Positions 1-8,929 of a stretch of 64,000 nucleotides of DNA are shown here, one piece after another; positions within the stretch are counted from its first letter, which is position 1, and the number at the start of each line of letters is the position of its first letter. The position numbers and the translations under genes are program-made. The notes under the pieces were generated by a model. It saw nothing but the letters and a program-made list of their open reading frames with translations, was not told the DNA's origin and did not search any database. Origin of the DNA: JAMHWF01 sp048500255 (GTDB taxonomy: Bacteria > Pseudomonadota > Gammaproteobacteria > Burkholderiales > Burkholderiaceae_C); contig JASNYH010000009.1 in assembly GCA_048500255.1 (NCBI GenBank), forward strand, positions 1 to 64,000, in the 5' to 3' direction.

Positions 1-983
1 ACGGCGACGCGCTGCGCGCCGTGCTGCCGCACACGGCGCACCAGTTCGCGCGCGCGCTGGTGATGCCCAACCTCAGGCCGCCGGTCACGACGACGGCGCA
101 GGCGCTGGCCTATCGCGAGCGCATCGTCGCCGCGCTGCCGGCCGGCGCGGCGTTCGAGCCACTGATGTCGCTGTACCTGACCGACCTGACGCCGCCCGAC
201 GAGATCGCCCGCGCGCGCGAGGCAGGCGTCGTCGCCGTCAAGCTGTATCCGGCCGGCGCCACGACGAACAGCGACGCCGGCGTCACCGACCTGCGCCGCA
301 CTCACCGGACGCTCGAGGCGATGCAGCGCGCCGGCGTGCTGCTGCTGGTGCACGGCGAAGTGACCGACCCCGACGTCGACGTGTTCGACCGCGAGGCCGT
401 CTTCATCGAGCGCCAGCTCGAGCCGCTGCGGCGCGACTTTCCGGCGCTGAAGGTCGTGATGGAGCACATCACGACGCGCGACGCGGCGCAGTACGTGCGC
501 GACGCCGGGCCGACGCTGGCCGCCACGATCACGGCGCACCACCTGCTCTACAACCGCAACGCGCTGTTCATGGGCGGGCTGCGGCCGCACTGGTACTGCC
601 TGCCGGTGTTGAAGCGCGAGCAGCACCGCGTCGCGCTGGTCGAGGCGGCGACGTCGGGCGACCCGAAGTTCTTCCTCGGCACCGACAGCGCGCCGCACGC
701 GGCGCACCTGAAGGAGCACGCCAGCGGCTGCGCCGGCTGCTACACGGCGCTGACGGCGCTCGAGCTGTATGCCGAGGCCTTCGAGCGCGCCGGCGCGCTC
801 GACAAGCTCGAGGCCTTTGCGTCGTGGCACGGCGCCGACTTCTACGGGCTGCCGCGCAACAGCGGCAGCGTGACGCTGCGCCGCGAGACCTGGACACCGC
901 CCGAGGCCGTGCCGCTCGGCATCGACGGCGCGACGCTCAAGCCGCTGGCGGGCGGCGAACCCCTGGCCTGGAGACTGGCATGA
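1..983 (+). CDS. pyrC: Dihydroorotase, class II (5' end outside window)
   Basis: Converts N-carbamoyl-aspartate to dihydroorotate in pyrimidine synthesis, in the cytosol. The reading frame is open from base 3, so the true start and the N-terminal HxH metal ligands lie upstream of the window. Visible hallmarks of the E. coli-type family are MPNLRPPVTT near the start, HGEVTD, EHITTR, ITAHHLLYNRN and GTDSAPH, the last carrying the catalytic/metal-binding Asp and His. About 327 residues are present of the usual 345 or so. The stop overlaps the next start as ATGA, suggesting an operon with the NYN gene. Confidence 0.95.
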   Translation, partial: GDALRAVLPHTAHQFARALVMPNLRPPVTTTAQALAYRERIVAALPAGAAFEPLMSLYLTDLTPPDEIARAREAGVVAVKLYPAGATTNSDAGVTDLRRTHRTLEAMQRAGVLLLVHGEVTDPDVDVFDREAVFIERQLEPLRRDFPALKVVMEHITTRDAAQYVRDAGPTLAATITAHHLLYNRNALFMGGLRPHWYCLPVLKREQHRVALVEAATSGDPKFFLGTDSAPHAAHLKEHASGCAGCYTALTALELYAEAFERAGALDKLEAFASWHGADFYGLPRNSGSVTLRRETWTPPEAVPLGIDGATLKPLAGGEPLAWRLA

Positions 984-1810
984 CGCCGACGCAGACCGTG
1001 ATGATGCTGATCGACGCCGACAACGTGTCGGCCGACGTGGTGGAGCAGGCGCTCGACGCCGTGCTTGCCGCGCACGGCGCGGCGCACGTGCGGCGCGCCT
1101 ACGGCACGGCCGAGTCGGCGGCCAAGAATGCCGCGCTGTTCAAGCGGCTGTCGATCCGCCCGATCGTCAACCTGGCGTCGGGCAAGAACTCGACCGACAT
1201 CGCGCTCGCCGTCGACGCGATCGACCTCGTGCTCGCCGAGCGGCCGGGCGTCGTCGTCATCGTGTCGTCGGACTCCGACTTCGCGCCACTCGTGATCCGC
1301 CTGCGCGAGAAGGGCTGCCGCGTCTGCGGCATCGGCCAGGTCGGCAAGACGGGCGACGAAGTCGTGCGCGTCTACGACGAATTCATCGACATCGCGCATC
1401 GCAAGAAGGCCGGCGGCGACAAGGCCAAGGCCGCGCCGGCACGCCGCGCATCGCCGCCGCTGCCGCAGCCCGCGCTGGAGGACGAAGAGGTCGAGGCGCC
1501 GCCGCCGAAGCCGCGCAAGCGCTCGCGCAAGAGCGCGGCGCCGGCGGCGGGCGGCGCGGCCGACGGGGCTGCGTCGGAGCTGCCGCCGACGCTGCCCGAC
1601 GCCGTGCTGCGCGTGCTCGCCGCCGTGCCCAAGCTGCGCGACGGCGCGCCGATGGAGCTCGGCATCGCGGCCGAGCGGCTGCGCAGCAGCGGCCTGCTCG
1701 CCAAGAACGCGCCGTCGACCAAGCTGTTCAAGAAGCACCCCGAGCTGTTCACGCTGACGCCCGAACGCCAGCCGAACCGGGTGCAGTACCGCGGCCCGTC
1801 GGCCGTGTGA
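980..1810 (+). CDS. NYN-domain putative RNase with C-terminal OST-HTH/LOTUS-like region
   Basis: 276 residues. The N-terminal 140 or so form a NYN (LabA/DUF88, PIN-like) domain with the acidic residues expected for a metal-dependent nuclease: LIDADN at 10-15, then STDIAL and SSDSDF. A basic, Ala/Pro-rich linker follows (about 145-205), then a C-terminal stretch that looks like an OST-HTH/LOTUS RNA-binding module. The family includes RNA-degrading enzymes, but the substrate is unknown here. The ATG at 980 overlaps the pyrC stop (ATGA), which fixes the start. An upstream in-frame start at 824 would lie inside pyrC and is rejected. Confidence 0.85.
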   Translation: MTPTQTVMMLIDADNVSADVVEQALDAVLAAHGAAHVRRAYGTAESAAKNAALFKRLSIRPIVNLASGKNSTDIALAVDAIDLVLAERPGVVVIVSSDSDFAPLVIRLREKGCRVCGIGQVGKTGDEVVRVYDEFIDIAHRKKAGGDKAKAAPARRASPPLPQPALEDEEVEAPPPKPRKRSRKSAAPAAGGAADGAASELPPTLPDAVLRVLAAVPKLRDGAPMELGIAAERLRSSGLLAKNAPSTKLFKKHPELFTLTPERQPNRVQYRGPSAV

Positions 1811-1852
1811 ACGACGCGCGGTCGGCCGACGCGCACGCCGGCCGACGCGCCG

Positions 1853-2767
1853 TCAGGCCGGCAGGAAGCCTTCCGTCGACAGGTAGCGCTCGCCGGTGTC
1901 GTAGTTGAAGCCGAGTACCGTCGCGCCGGCGGGCAGCTCGGGCAGCTTCTGCGCGATCGCCGCCAGCGTCGCGCCCGACGAGATGCCGACCAGCAGCCCT
2001 TCCTCGCGCGCGCAGCGGCGCGCCATCTCGCGCGCCGCCTCGGCCTCGACGGTGATCACGCCGTCGAGCAGGCCGGTGTGCAGGTTGGCCGGAATGAAGC
2101 CCGCGCCGATGCCCTGGATCGGGTGCGGCGCCGGCGCGCCGCCCGAGATGACGGGCGACGCCGTCGGCTCGACGGCAAAGACCTTCAGCCTGGGCCAGGC
2201 CTGCTTGAGCACCTGTGCGCAGCCGGTCAGGTGGCCCCCCGTGCCGACGCCCGTGATCAGCGCGTCGAGGCCGTCGGGAAAGTCGGCCAGGACCTCCTGC
2301 GCCGTCGTGTTGACGTGGGCCGCGATGTTCGACGGGTTGTCGAACTGCTGCGGCATCCAGGCGCCCTGGGTCGCCGCGACGATCTCCTGCGCGCGCGCGA
2401 TCGCGCCCTTCATGCCCTGCTCGCGTGGCGTCAGCTCGAAAGTGGCGCCGTAGGCGAGCATCAGGCGGCGCCGCTCGACACTCATGCTGTCGGGCATCAC
2501 GAGCACCAGCCGGTAGCCCTTGACGGCGGCGACCATCGCCAGGCCGATGCCGGTATTGCCCGACGTCGGCTCGACGATCGCGCCGCCGGGCGCGAGGCGG
2601 CCGCGCCGCTCGGCGTCCTCGACCATCGCCAGCGCGATGCGGTCCTTGATCGAGCCGCCGGGGTTGGCGCGCTCCGACTTGATCCACACCGCACGTGCGC
2701 CGAACAGGCGGTTGATGCGGATGTGCGGCGTGTTGCCGATCGTCTGCAGCACGTTGTCGAATCTCAT
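1853..2767 (-). CDS. cysK: Cysteine synthase A (O-acetylserine sulfhydrylase)
   Basis: PLP enzyme making L-cysteine from O-acetylserine and sulfide. The 304 residues match the family length. NPGGSIKDR carries the PLP-binding Lys, PTSGNTG is the substrate loop, GVGTGG binds the PLP phosphate, and IQGIGAGFIP and GERYLST are typical of CysK rather than CysM. The start at 2767 is chosen because MRFDNVLQTIGNTP is the usual N-terminus and AGGAG lies 5 bases upstream; longer frames run into rnpB. It is transcribed away from rnpB. A sulfide-assimilating enzyme 7 kb from the sox genes may be coincidental. Confidence 0.95.
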   Translation of the reverse strand: MRFDNVLQTIGNTPHIRINRLFGARAVWIKSERANPGGSIKDRIALAMVEDAERRGRLAPGGAIVEPTSGNTGIGLAMVAAVKGYRLVLVMPDSMSVERRRLMLAYGATFELTPREQGMKGAIARAQEIVAATQGAWMPQQFDNPSNIAAHVNTTAQEVLADFPDGLDALITGVGTGGHLTGCAQVLKQAWPRLKVFAVEPTASPVISGGAPAPHPIQGIGAGFIPANLHTGLLDGVITVEAEAAREMARRCAREEGLLVGISSGATLAAIAQKLPELPAGATVLGFNYDTGERYLSTEGFLPA

Positions 2768-2805
2768 TCGATCTCCTCGCGCGCGCGTCGCCGCGGCGAA
2801 GCCGC

Positions 2806-2811
2806 GATAAT
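2806..2811 (+). promoter_or_regulatory. -10 box of rnpB
   Basis: GATAAT ends 4 bases before the first base of the P1 helix of RNase P RNA, so transcription would begin about where the mature RNA does. No strong -35 was recognised. Confidence 0.55.
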
Positions 2812-2814
2812 CGC

Positions 2815-3170
2815 ATGCGTGAAGCGGGTCGGACCGCCGCCGGTGCAATCGCCGCAAGGCCGCACGGGAGGAAGGTCCGGACTGCACAGGGCAGCGTAGC
2901 AGGTAACACCTGTCCACCGCGAGGTGAGGATCAGAGCAACAGAGACGAGTCGGCATGCCGTTGCGCGAGCAGCGGCGCGCCGGGTGAAACGGGCAATCTC
3001 TACGCGCAGCAACACCGAATAGGCCGGCGTCGATGTGGTCCCGCGGAGCCGGCGGGTAGGTGGCACCGAGCCGCTCCAGCGATGGGCGGCCCAGAGGAAT
3101 GGCGGTCACGGCGGCGCGCCGCAAGGCGCGCCGCTGCACAGAATCCGGCCTATCGACCCGCTTCACGCAT
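2815..3170 (+). ncRNA. rnpB: RNase P RNA, bacterial class A
   Basis: Catalytic RNA that trims tRNA 5' ends. The two ends form a perfect 16-bp P1 helix (2815-2830 with 3155-3170). The conserved core is clear: GAGGAAGGTCCGG at 2868-2880 (5' half of P4), the ACAGAGACGAGTC-like segment near 2939-2951, AGAGGAATGG near 3094, and ACAGAATCCGGC at 3138-3149 (3' half of P4). About 356 nt is normal. A pyrimidine-rich run follows the 3' strand of P1 and may serve as the termination tract. Confidence 0.95.
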
Positions 3171-3191
3171 TTCTCCCTTCTTCTTCTCTCG

Positions 3192-4397
3192 ATGAATCCC
3201 AACGCCCATCTGCTGTGGCCCGGCCCGCGCTGGACGCTCGCCGTGCTGCTCGCGCTGCTGAGCATGATCGGGCCGTTCTCCGTCGACACCTACCTGCCGG
3301 CGTTCACCGGCATCGCGCGCTCGATAGGCGCGACGCCCGTCGAGATGCAGCAGACGCTGTCGGGCTACCTGTTCGGCTTCGCGGCGATGAACCTGTTCCA
3401 CGGCGCGCTGTCCGACAGCTTCGGCCGCCGCCGCGTCATCCTGTGGGGACTGGCCGTGTTCACGGCGGCGAGCGCCGGCTGCGCGCTGTCGCAGCACATC
3501 GGCGCGCTCGTCTTCTTCCGCGTGCTGCAGGGCATGGCGTCGGGGGCCGGCATCGTCGTCTCGCGCGCCGTGATCCGCGACATGTTTCCGCAGGCCGACG
3601 CGCAGCGCGTGATGGCGCAGGTGACGATCTTCTTCGGCGTCGCGCCGGCGATCGCGCCGATGGTCGGCGGCCTGCTGATCGCGCACACCGACTGGCACGC
3701 CATCTTCTGGCTGCTGGTGGCGATCGGCGCGGCGCTGTGGTGGGTCAACTGGCGCTGGCTGCCCGAGACGCTCGACCCGGCGCAGCGCCAGCCGATCCAC
3801 GTCGCCCACCTGCTGCGCGGCTACTGGCAGTTGGGCTCGAGCGCGCGCTTCGTCGCGCTGGCGTTCGCCAGCGGCATCCCGTTCAACGGCATGTTCCTCT
3901 ACGTGCTGTCGGCGCCGGTGTTCCTCGGCGAGCACCTGGGCCTCGCGCCGACGCAGTTCTTCTGGTTCTTCGTGCTCAACATCGCCGGCATCATGGCCGG
4001 CTCGTGGCTGAGCGGGCGGCTCGCCGGACGCATCGCGCCCAAGCGCCAGATCCGCTGGGGCTTCGTCGTGATGGCGGCGATCTCGGTGGTCAACCTCGCC
4101 TATGCGGCGGTGCTGCCGTCGAGCGCGCCGTGGGCGCTGCTGCCGATCGCCGTCTTCTCGTTCGGCTGGGCGCTGATGGTGCCCGTCGTCACGCTGATGG
4201 TGCTCGACCTCGCGCCCGACCGGCGCGGCATGGCGTCGTCGCTGCAAGCCTTCATTGGCAGCGTCGCCAACGGCATCGTCGCCGGCGTGATCTCGCCGCT
4301 CATGATGCACGACACCGTGGCGCTCGCCGCCGCGGCGCTGGCGATGCTGGGCGTCGGCATCGGCGCGTGGTTGTGGGTGAAGCCGCGGGTGGCGTAA
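3192..4397 (+). CDS. Bcr/CflA-family drug efflux transporter (MFS)
   Basis: 401 residues with about 12 hydrophobic segments. Family marks are SMIGPFSVDTYLPAF in the first helix, the loop 2-3 motif LSDSFGRRRVILWG (major facilitator motif A), and RVLQGMASGAG with SRAVIRDMF, typical of Bcr/CflA pumps that export bicyclomycin, chloramphenicol and similar compounds by proton antiport. The substrate here is unknown. The start at 3192 is used because upstream in-frame ATGs lie inside rnpB. There is no Shine-Dalgarno sequence, only a pyrimidine run, so read-through from rnpB or a weak local promoter may drive it. Confidence 0.9.
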   Translation: MNPNAHLLWPGPRWTLAVLLALLSMIGPFSVDTYLPAFTGIARSIGATPVEMQQTLSGYLFGFAAMNLFHGALSDSFGRRRVILWGLAVFTAASAGCALSQHIGALVFFRVLQGMASGAGIVVSRAVIRDMFPQADAQRVMAQVTIFFGVAPAIAPMVGGLLIAHTDWHAIFWLLVAIGAALWWVNWRWLPETLDPAQRQPIHVAHLLRGYWQLGSSARFVALAFASGIPFNGMFLYVLSAPVFLGEHLGLAPTQFFWFFVLNIAGIMAGSWLSGRLAGRIAPKRQIRWGFVVMAAISVVNLAYAAVLPSSAPWALLPIAVFSFGWALMVPVVTLMVLDLAPDRRGMASSLQAFIGSVANGIVAGVISPLMMHDTVALAAAALAMLGVGIGAWLWVKPRVA

Positions 4398-4429
4398 AGG
4401 CCGTCCTCAAGTGCCGCCGCGCCGCGGCC

Positions 4430-4435
4430 GATAAC
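4430..4435 (+). promoter_or_regulatory. -10 box, probable leaderless start
   Basis: GATAAC lies 5 bases before the ATG at 4441, placing the transcription start on or next to the start codon. No ribosome-binding site is visible. Confidence 0.4.
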
Positions 4436-4440
4436 GGCGC

Positions 4441-5817
4441 ATGGCCAAGAAGGACAACGCTGCCGCTGCCGCCGACGACGCGACCGTCGTGCTGCCCGCC
4501 GGGGAGGGCGGGCGTCGGCGCTTCATGCCGTCGCGCAAGCTGATGATCCTCGGCGGCGGCGGGCTGCTCGCCGCCGCGCTGGTCGCCGGCGCTACCTGGG
4601 CGCTGTGGCCCCAGCCCGAGCCGCCGGCCAGGACGGCGAAGTCGTCGAAGGCGAAGGACAAGGCCAAGGCGGCGTCGCGCAAGGCGTCGGAGCCGGCGTC
4701 GGCCGAGTCGGCGGACGCTGCCGCGTCGGCCGTCGTCGTCGCCGCCGAAGCGGCGACGCCTGCGGCGCCCGCCGCGAAGACGCCGACCGAGGCCGCGGCG
4801 GCTGCCCCGACGCCGGCCGCAGCGCCTGCCGCGCCTTCGGCCGACGTGCCGGCACGTCCGACGGCAGCCGCCGTCGCGCCGACCGCGCCGGCGCCGAATG
4901 CCGGCACGGCGGCCGAGAACTCGATGGACAAGCTGCGCCGCCGGCTGGGCGAGACGCTCGGCGGCTCGACGCGCGTCGAGGCCGGCGCGCCGGGCGAGCT
5001 GCGCCTCGTCGCCGCGCGCACGACGCCGCCGCCGGCCGGCGCCGCCGCCCTCGACGCTGCCGCTCGCCGCACGCCACGTGCCGACAGCGCCGACGTGTCG
5101 CCGCGCCGCGCGGCGCGGCGTGCCGCAGCGCACGACGGCCACGCCCACTGGGACTACGAAGGCGTCGGCGGACCCGAGGAGTGGGCGCAGCTGTCGCCCG
5201 ACTTCGCGGCCTGCGCGCGCGGCAAGCGCCAGAGCCCGATCGACATCCGCGACGGCATCCAGGTCGAGCTCGAGCCGGTGCGCTTCGCCTACCGGCCGAG
5301 CGCGTTCCGCGTCGTCGACAACGGCCACACGGTGCAGGTCAACGTCGCCGGCGGCAACACGATCGCGGTGCAGGGTCGCGAGTACGAGCTGCAGCAGTTC
5401 CACTTCCACCGCCCGTCGGAGGAGCACGTCAACGGCCGCCGCTACGACATGGTGGCGCACCTGGTGCACAAGGACGCGCAGGGCCGCATCGCCGTCGTCG
5501 CCGTGCTGCTCGACAAGGGCGGCGCCGCGCAGCCGATCGTGCAGGCGGTGTGGAACAACCTGCCGCTCGAGAAGAACGACGAGGTCGCGGCGTCGCAGCC
5601 GCTCGACCTCGAGCGCCTGCTGCCCGAGGACCGCCGCTACTACACCTACATGGGCTCGCTGACGACGCCGCCGTGCAGCGAAGGCGTGCTGTGGATGGTG
5701 CTGAAGCACCCGCTGCCCGTCTCGGCCGAGCAGGTCGGCGTGTTCGCGCGGCTCTATCCGATGAACGCGCGGCCGCTGCAGCCGCTGCACGGGCGGCTGA
5801 TCAAGGAATCGAACTGA
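4441..5817 (+). CDS. Membrane-tethered alpha-class carbonic anhydrase
   Basis: Interconverts CO2 and bicarbonate at a zinc site, here in the periplasm. Of 458 residues, about 30-57 form one transmembrane anchor after a short basic cytoplasmic stretch. Residues about 58-230 are an Ala/Pro/Lys-rich linker, and about 235-458 are the enzyme: HWDYEG, QSPIDI, QFHFHRPSEEH and AHLVHK (the three zinc His) and GSLTTPPCSEGV (active-site Thr). Alpha carbonic anhydrases usually have a cleaved signal peptide and about 230-250 residues; the anchor plus long low-complexity spacer is unusual. A possible hairpin separates it from the convergent helicase gene. Confidence 0.9.
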   Translation: MAKKDNAAAAADDATVVLPAGEGGRRRFMPSRKLMILGGGGLLAAALVAGATWALWPQPEPPARTAKSSKAKDKAKAASRKASEPASAESADAAASAVVVAAEAATPAAPAAKTPTEAAAAAPTPAAAPAAPSADVPARPTAAAVAPTAPAPNAGTAAENSMDKLRRRLGETLGGSTRVEAGAPGELRLVAARTTPPPAGAAALDAAARRTPRADSADVSPRRAARRAAAHDGHAHWDYEGVGGPEEWAQLSPDFAACARGKRQSPIDIRDGIQVELEPVRFAYRPSAFRVVDNGHTVQVNVAGGNTIAVQGREYELQQFHFHRPSEEHVNGRRYDMVAHLVHKDAQGRIAVVAVLLDKGGAAQPIVQAVWNNLPLEKNDEVAASQPLDLERLLPEDRRYYTYMGSLTTPPCSEGVLWMVLKHPLPVSAEQVGVFARLYPMNARPLQPLHGRLIKESN

Positions 5818-5824
5818 ACGCCGG

Positions 5825-5843
5825 CGACGCGAGCCTCGCGTCG
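5825..5843. terminator. Candidate bidirectional terminator hairpin
   Basis: 8-bp perfect stem (5825-5832 with 5836-5843) and 3-base loop between two convergent genes. No T-run on either side, so function is uncertain. Confidence 0.35.
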
Positions 5844-5854
5844 TCGCGCAGCGT

Positions 5855-7942
5855 TCAGGCCCACAGCGCGCGCACCTGCGCGGCGACGTCGACGCGCGGC
5901 CCATCGCCGTGCGCCGAGGCAGCCGCCGCCTCTTCATCGTCGTGCGCGCCCGCGGCGACGGCGTCGAACAGCCGCGCCACCTCGGGCGGCACGAAGCGCG
6001 TCAGCGCGCCGTAGACGTGGCGGTCGCCCCAGGCCGCCTGCTGGTGGACGTGAAAGCGCAGCGGCACGACGAGCTGCAGCTGCTGCTGCGCGCGCGTCAT
6101 CGCCACGTAGAGCAGGCGGCGCTCTTCCTCGATGGCGGCGGCGTCGCCCGTCGCCATGTCCGACGGGATGCAGCCGTCGACGGCGTTGAGCACATAGACG
6201 CAGCGCCACTCCTGGCCCTTGGCCGAGTGGATCGTCGACAGGATCAGCTGGTCCTCGTCGAGGTGCGGCGCGCCCGCCTCGTCGCTCGTCGCGTCGGGCG
6301 GGTCGAGGGTCAGCTCGGCGAGGAAGCGCTCGCGCGAGCCGCAGCCGGGCGCCAGCCGCGCGAGCTGCGCGAGATCGAGCTCGCGCACCGGCGCGTCGTC
6401 GTCGTGCAGGCGGCGCAGCTGCGGCAGGTACCAGGCGATCGCCGCGTCGAGCTCGGCGGGCCAGCCGGCGCCCGGCTGCGCGCGCAGCGCGGCGTGCAGC
6501 GCCGCGAAGTCGGCCCATTCGGCGGCCGCGGCGCGCGGCGGCCGCCAGGCCTGCAGCGCGGCCGCCGGGTCGGGCGCGGCGTCCATCGCGTCGAGCAGCC
6601 GGCGCGCGTGCGCCGGGCCGATGCCCGGCACGAGCAGCGCGACGCGAAAGCCGGCGATGCGGCTGCGCGGGTTGTGCGCGAAGCGCAGGACGGCGAGCAC
6701 GTCCTTGACGTGCGCCGCCTCGAGGAATTTGAGCCCGCCGAACTTGACGAACGGGATGTTGCGCCGCGCCAGCTCGAGCTCGAGCGCCGTCGAGTGGTGC
6801 GCGCTGCGAAACAGCACCGCTTGGCGCTTGAGTGGTACGCCCTCCTCGCGCGCGGCGAGCACGGCGTCGGCGACGTGCGTCGCCTGCGCCGCCTCGTCGG
6901 CCACGGTCACGAGCTGCGGACGCGCCGACGACGCGCGGTCGGTCCACAGCGTCTTGGCGTGGCGTTCGGCGGCCAGCGCGATGACGGCGTTCGAGGCGTC
7001 GAGGATCGGCTGCGTCGAGCGGTAGTTGCGCTCGAGCGCGACGACGCGCGCCGGCGGCTCGAACTGCGCCGCGAAGTCGAGGATGTTGCGCACGTCGGCG
7101 GCGCGAAAGCCGTAGATCGACTGCGCGTCGTCGCCGACCACCGTCAGACCGCGCCCGTCGGGCTTGAGTGCGCGCAGGATCGCCGCCTGCAGCCGGTTCG
7201 TGTCCTGGTACTCGTCGACGAGCACGTGGTCGAAGCGCGCGCCGAGGTCGCGCGCCAGCGCCGCGTCGGCGAGCATCGCCTCGGCCCAGTAGAGCAGCAG
7301 GTCGTCGTAGTCGAGCGCATGCTGGCGCTGCTTCTCGGCGGTGTAGGCGCGAAACAGGCGCTTGAGCTCGTCCTCCCATTCGGCGCACCACGGATAGGCC
7401 TGCGCCAGCACGTCGGCCAGCGGCTGGCGGCTGTTGACGACGCGCGAATAGATCGCCAGGCAGGTGCCCTTGAGCGGGAAGCGCCGTGTCGTGCGCGTGA
7501 GCTCGAGCGCCTCGCGCGCCAGGCCCATCAGATCCTCGGCATCGGCGCGGTCGTGGATCGTGAACGACTCGCTCAGGCCGATGCGCGACGCACAGTCGCG
7601 CAGCAGCCGCGCGCCGACCGCGTGGAAGGTGCCGGCCCACGGCAGCGACGGTGCGCGCTGCGTCGGCGCGAAGCCGAGCGCGCGGTGCAGCACGCGGCCG
7701 ACGCGGCGCTCCATCTCGAGCGCAGCGCGTCGCGAGAAGGTGAGCAGCAGCACGCGCTGCGGATCGGCACCGTCGAGCACGAGGCCCGCGACGCGCGACG
7801 CCAGCGTCAGCGTCTTGCCCGAGCCGGCACCGGCGACGACGAGCAGCGGGCCGTCGCCGTGTTCGACGGCGGCGCGCTGGGCCTTGTTGAGGTCGGCGAA
7901 CGGATCGACGCGCGGGTCGGACGGTGGCGCAGGCAACGGCAT
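5855..7942 (-). CDS. UvrD/Rep-family superfamily 1 DNA helicase
   Basis: ATP-driven 3'-5' DNA helicase. The 695 residues show all SF1A motifs in order: VVAGAGSGKT (Walker A, Lys43), the Ia region, VDEYQDTN (DExx box), GDDAQSIYGFRAAD (III), LERNYRST (IV), STIHSAKGQEW (V) and RLLYVAMTRA (VI). A VPGIGPAHARRLL stretch in the 2B region resembles that of other UvrD-like proteins. It is somewhat shorter than E. coli UvrD (720), so it may be a second, Rep- or PcrA-like paralogue rather than the mismatch-repair UvrD. It is divergent from the DUF72 gene; the shared 51-bp gap contains TGTATAGG, giving -10-like boxes on both strands. Confidence 0.92.
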   Translation of the reverse strand: MPLPAPPSDPRVDPFADLNKAQRAAVEHGDGPLLVVAGAGSGKTLTLASRVAGLVLDGADPQRVLLLTFSRRAALEMERRVGRVLHRALGFAPTQRAPSLPWAGTFHAVGARLLRDCASRIGLSESFTIHDRADAEDLMGLAREALELTRTTRRFPLKGTCLAIYSRVVNSRQPLADVLAQAYPWCAEWEDELKRLFRAYTAEKQRQHALDYDDLLLYWAEAMLADAALARDLGARFDHVLVDEYQDTNRLQAAILRALKPDGRGLTVVGDDAQSIYGFRAADVRNILDFAAQFEPPARVVALERNYRSTQPILDASNAVIALAAERHAKTLWTDRASSARPQLVTVADEAAQATHVADAVLAAREEGVPLKRQAVLFRSAHHSTALELELARRNIPFVKFGGLKFLEAAHVKDVLAVLRFAHNPRSRIAGFRVALLVPGIGPAHARRLLDAMDAAPDPAAALQAWRPPRAAAAEWADFAALHAALRAQPGAGWPAELDAAIAWYLPQLRRLHDDDAPVRELDLAQLARLAPGCGSRERFLAELTLDPPDATSDEAGAPHLDEDQLILSTIHSAKGQEWRCVYVLNAVDGCIPSDMATGDAAAIEEERRLLYVAMTRAQQQLQLVVPLRFHVHQQAAWGDRHVYGALTRFVPPEVARLFDAVAAGAHDDEEAAAASAHGDGPRVDVAAQVRALWA

Positions 7943-7993
7943 GGCCTAGACTGTATAGGCATCCAGTCACGAATCGCGAGAAGGATCGTTCCG

Positions 7994-8905
7994 ATGACGG
8001 TACTCGTCGGCACGGCATCGTGGACCGACAAGACGCTGATCGCCTGCGGCCGCTTCTATCCGAAGGAGGCGACGAGCGCCGAGGCGCGGCTGCGCTACTA
8101 CGCGTCGCAGTTCCCGCTGGTCGAGGTCGACTCGAGCTACTACGCGATGCCGGCGCCGGCCACGGCGCAGCTGTGGGCCGAGCGCACGCCGCCGAGCTTC
8201 ACGATGAACGTCAAGGCGTTCCGGCTGTTCACCGGCCACCCGACGCAACCGACCGTGCTGCACCGCGACTTGCAGCTCGCGCTGGCGGCGCTGCCGAGCA
8301 AGCGCCACTGGTACTACCGCGACCTGCCGGCCGGGATCGTCGACGAGCTGTGGAGGCGCTTTCGCGAGGCGCTCGAGCCGCTGCGCGCGGCGGGCAAGCT
8401 GGGGCTGGTGCACTTCCAGTTCCCGCCATGGCTGGTGTGCAACCGCGCCGGCCATGTCCACGTGGCCGAGTGCGTCGAGCGCATGGCGGGCCATGCCGTC
8501 AGCGTCGAGTTCCGGCACCGCAGCTGGTTCGAGGGTCCCCACGCCGCGTCGACGCTTGCCTTCGAGCGCGAACTCGGCGTCGTCCACACGGTCGTCGATG
8601 CGCCGCAGGGCTTCGCCAACAGCGTGCCGATGCTCTGGGAGCGCACGCACCCGAGCTGCGTCCTCGTGCGGCTGCACGGCCGCAATGCGCAGACCTGGAA
8701 CGTGAAAGGCGAGACGACGTCGGCGTCGGACCGCTTCAACTACGACTACTCCGACGCCGAGCTGTCGCAGTTCGTGCCGCGCATCGCCGCACTGACGCCC
8801 GGGCCGGCGACGACGCACGTCGTCTTCAACAACAACATGGAAGACCAGGGCCAGCGCAACGCGCGCACATTGATGAACGCCCTGGCCGCCGCCGGAGTGG
8901 CATGA
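7994..8905 (+). CDS. DUF72 (YecE-like) family protein
   Basis: 303 residues, a TIM-barrel-like family of unknown function. Family marks are VGTASWTDKTLI at the N-terminus, FPLVEVDSSYYAMP, FTMNVKAFRLFTGHP, FQFPPW, VEFRHRSWF and VRLHGRN, with FNNNMEDQGQRNA near the C-terminus. The ATG at 7994 is chosen because family members begin this way; an AGAAGGAT stretch lies upstream. The gene ends 24 bp before the esterase gene. Confidence 0.88.
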   Translation: MTVLVGTASWTDKTLIACGRFYPKEATSAEARLRYYASQFPLVEVDSSYYAMPAPATAQLWAERTPPSFTMNVKAFRLFTGHPTQPTVLHRDLQLALAALPSKRHWYYRDLPAGIVDELWRRFREALEPLRAAGKLGLVHFQFPPWLVCNRAGHVHVAECVERMAGHAVSVEFRHRSWFEGPHAASTLAFERELGVVHTVVDAPQGFANSVPMLWERTHPSCVLVRLHGRNAQTWNVKGETTSASDRFNYDYSDAELSQFVPRIAALTPGPATTHVVFNNNMEDQGQRNARTLMNALAAAGVA

Positions 8906-8929
8906 CCGCGTCGGTTAAATTGGCAAGCC

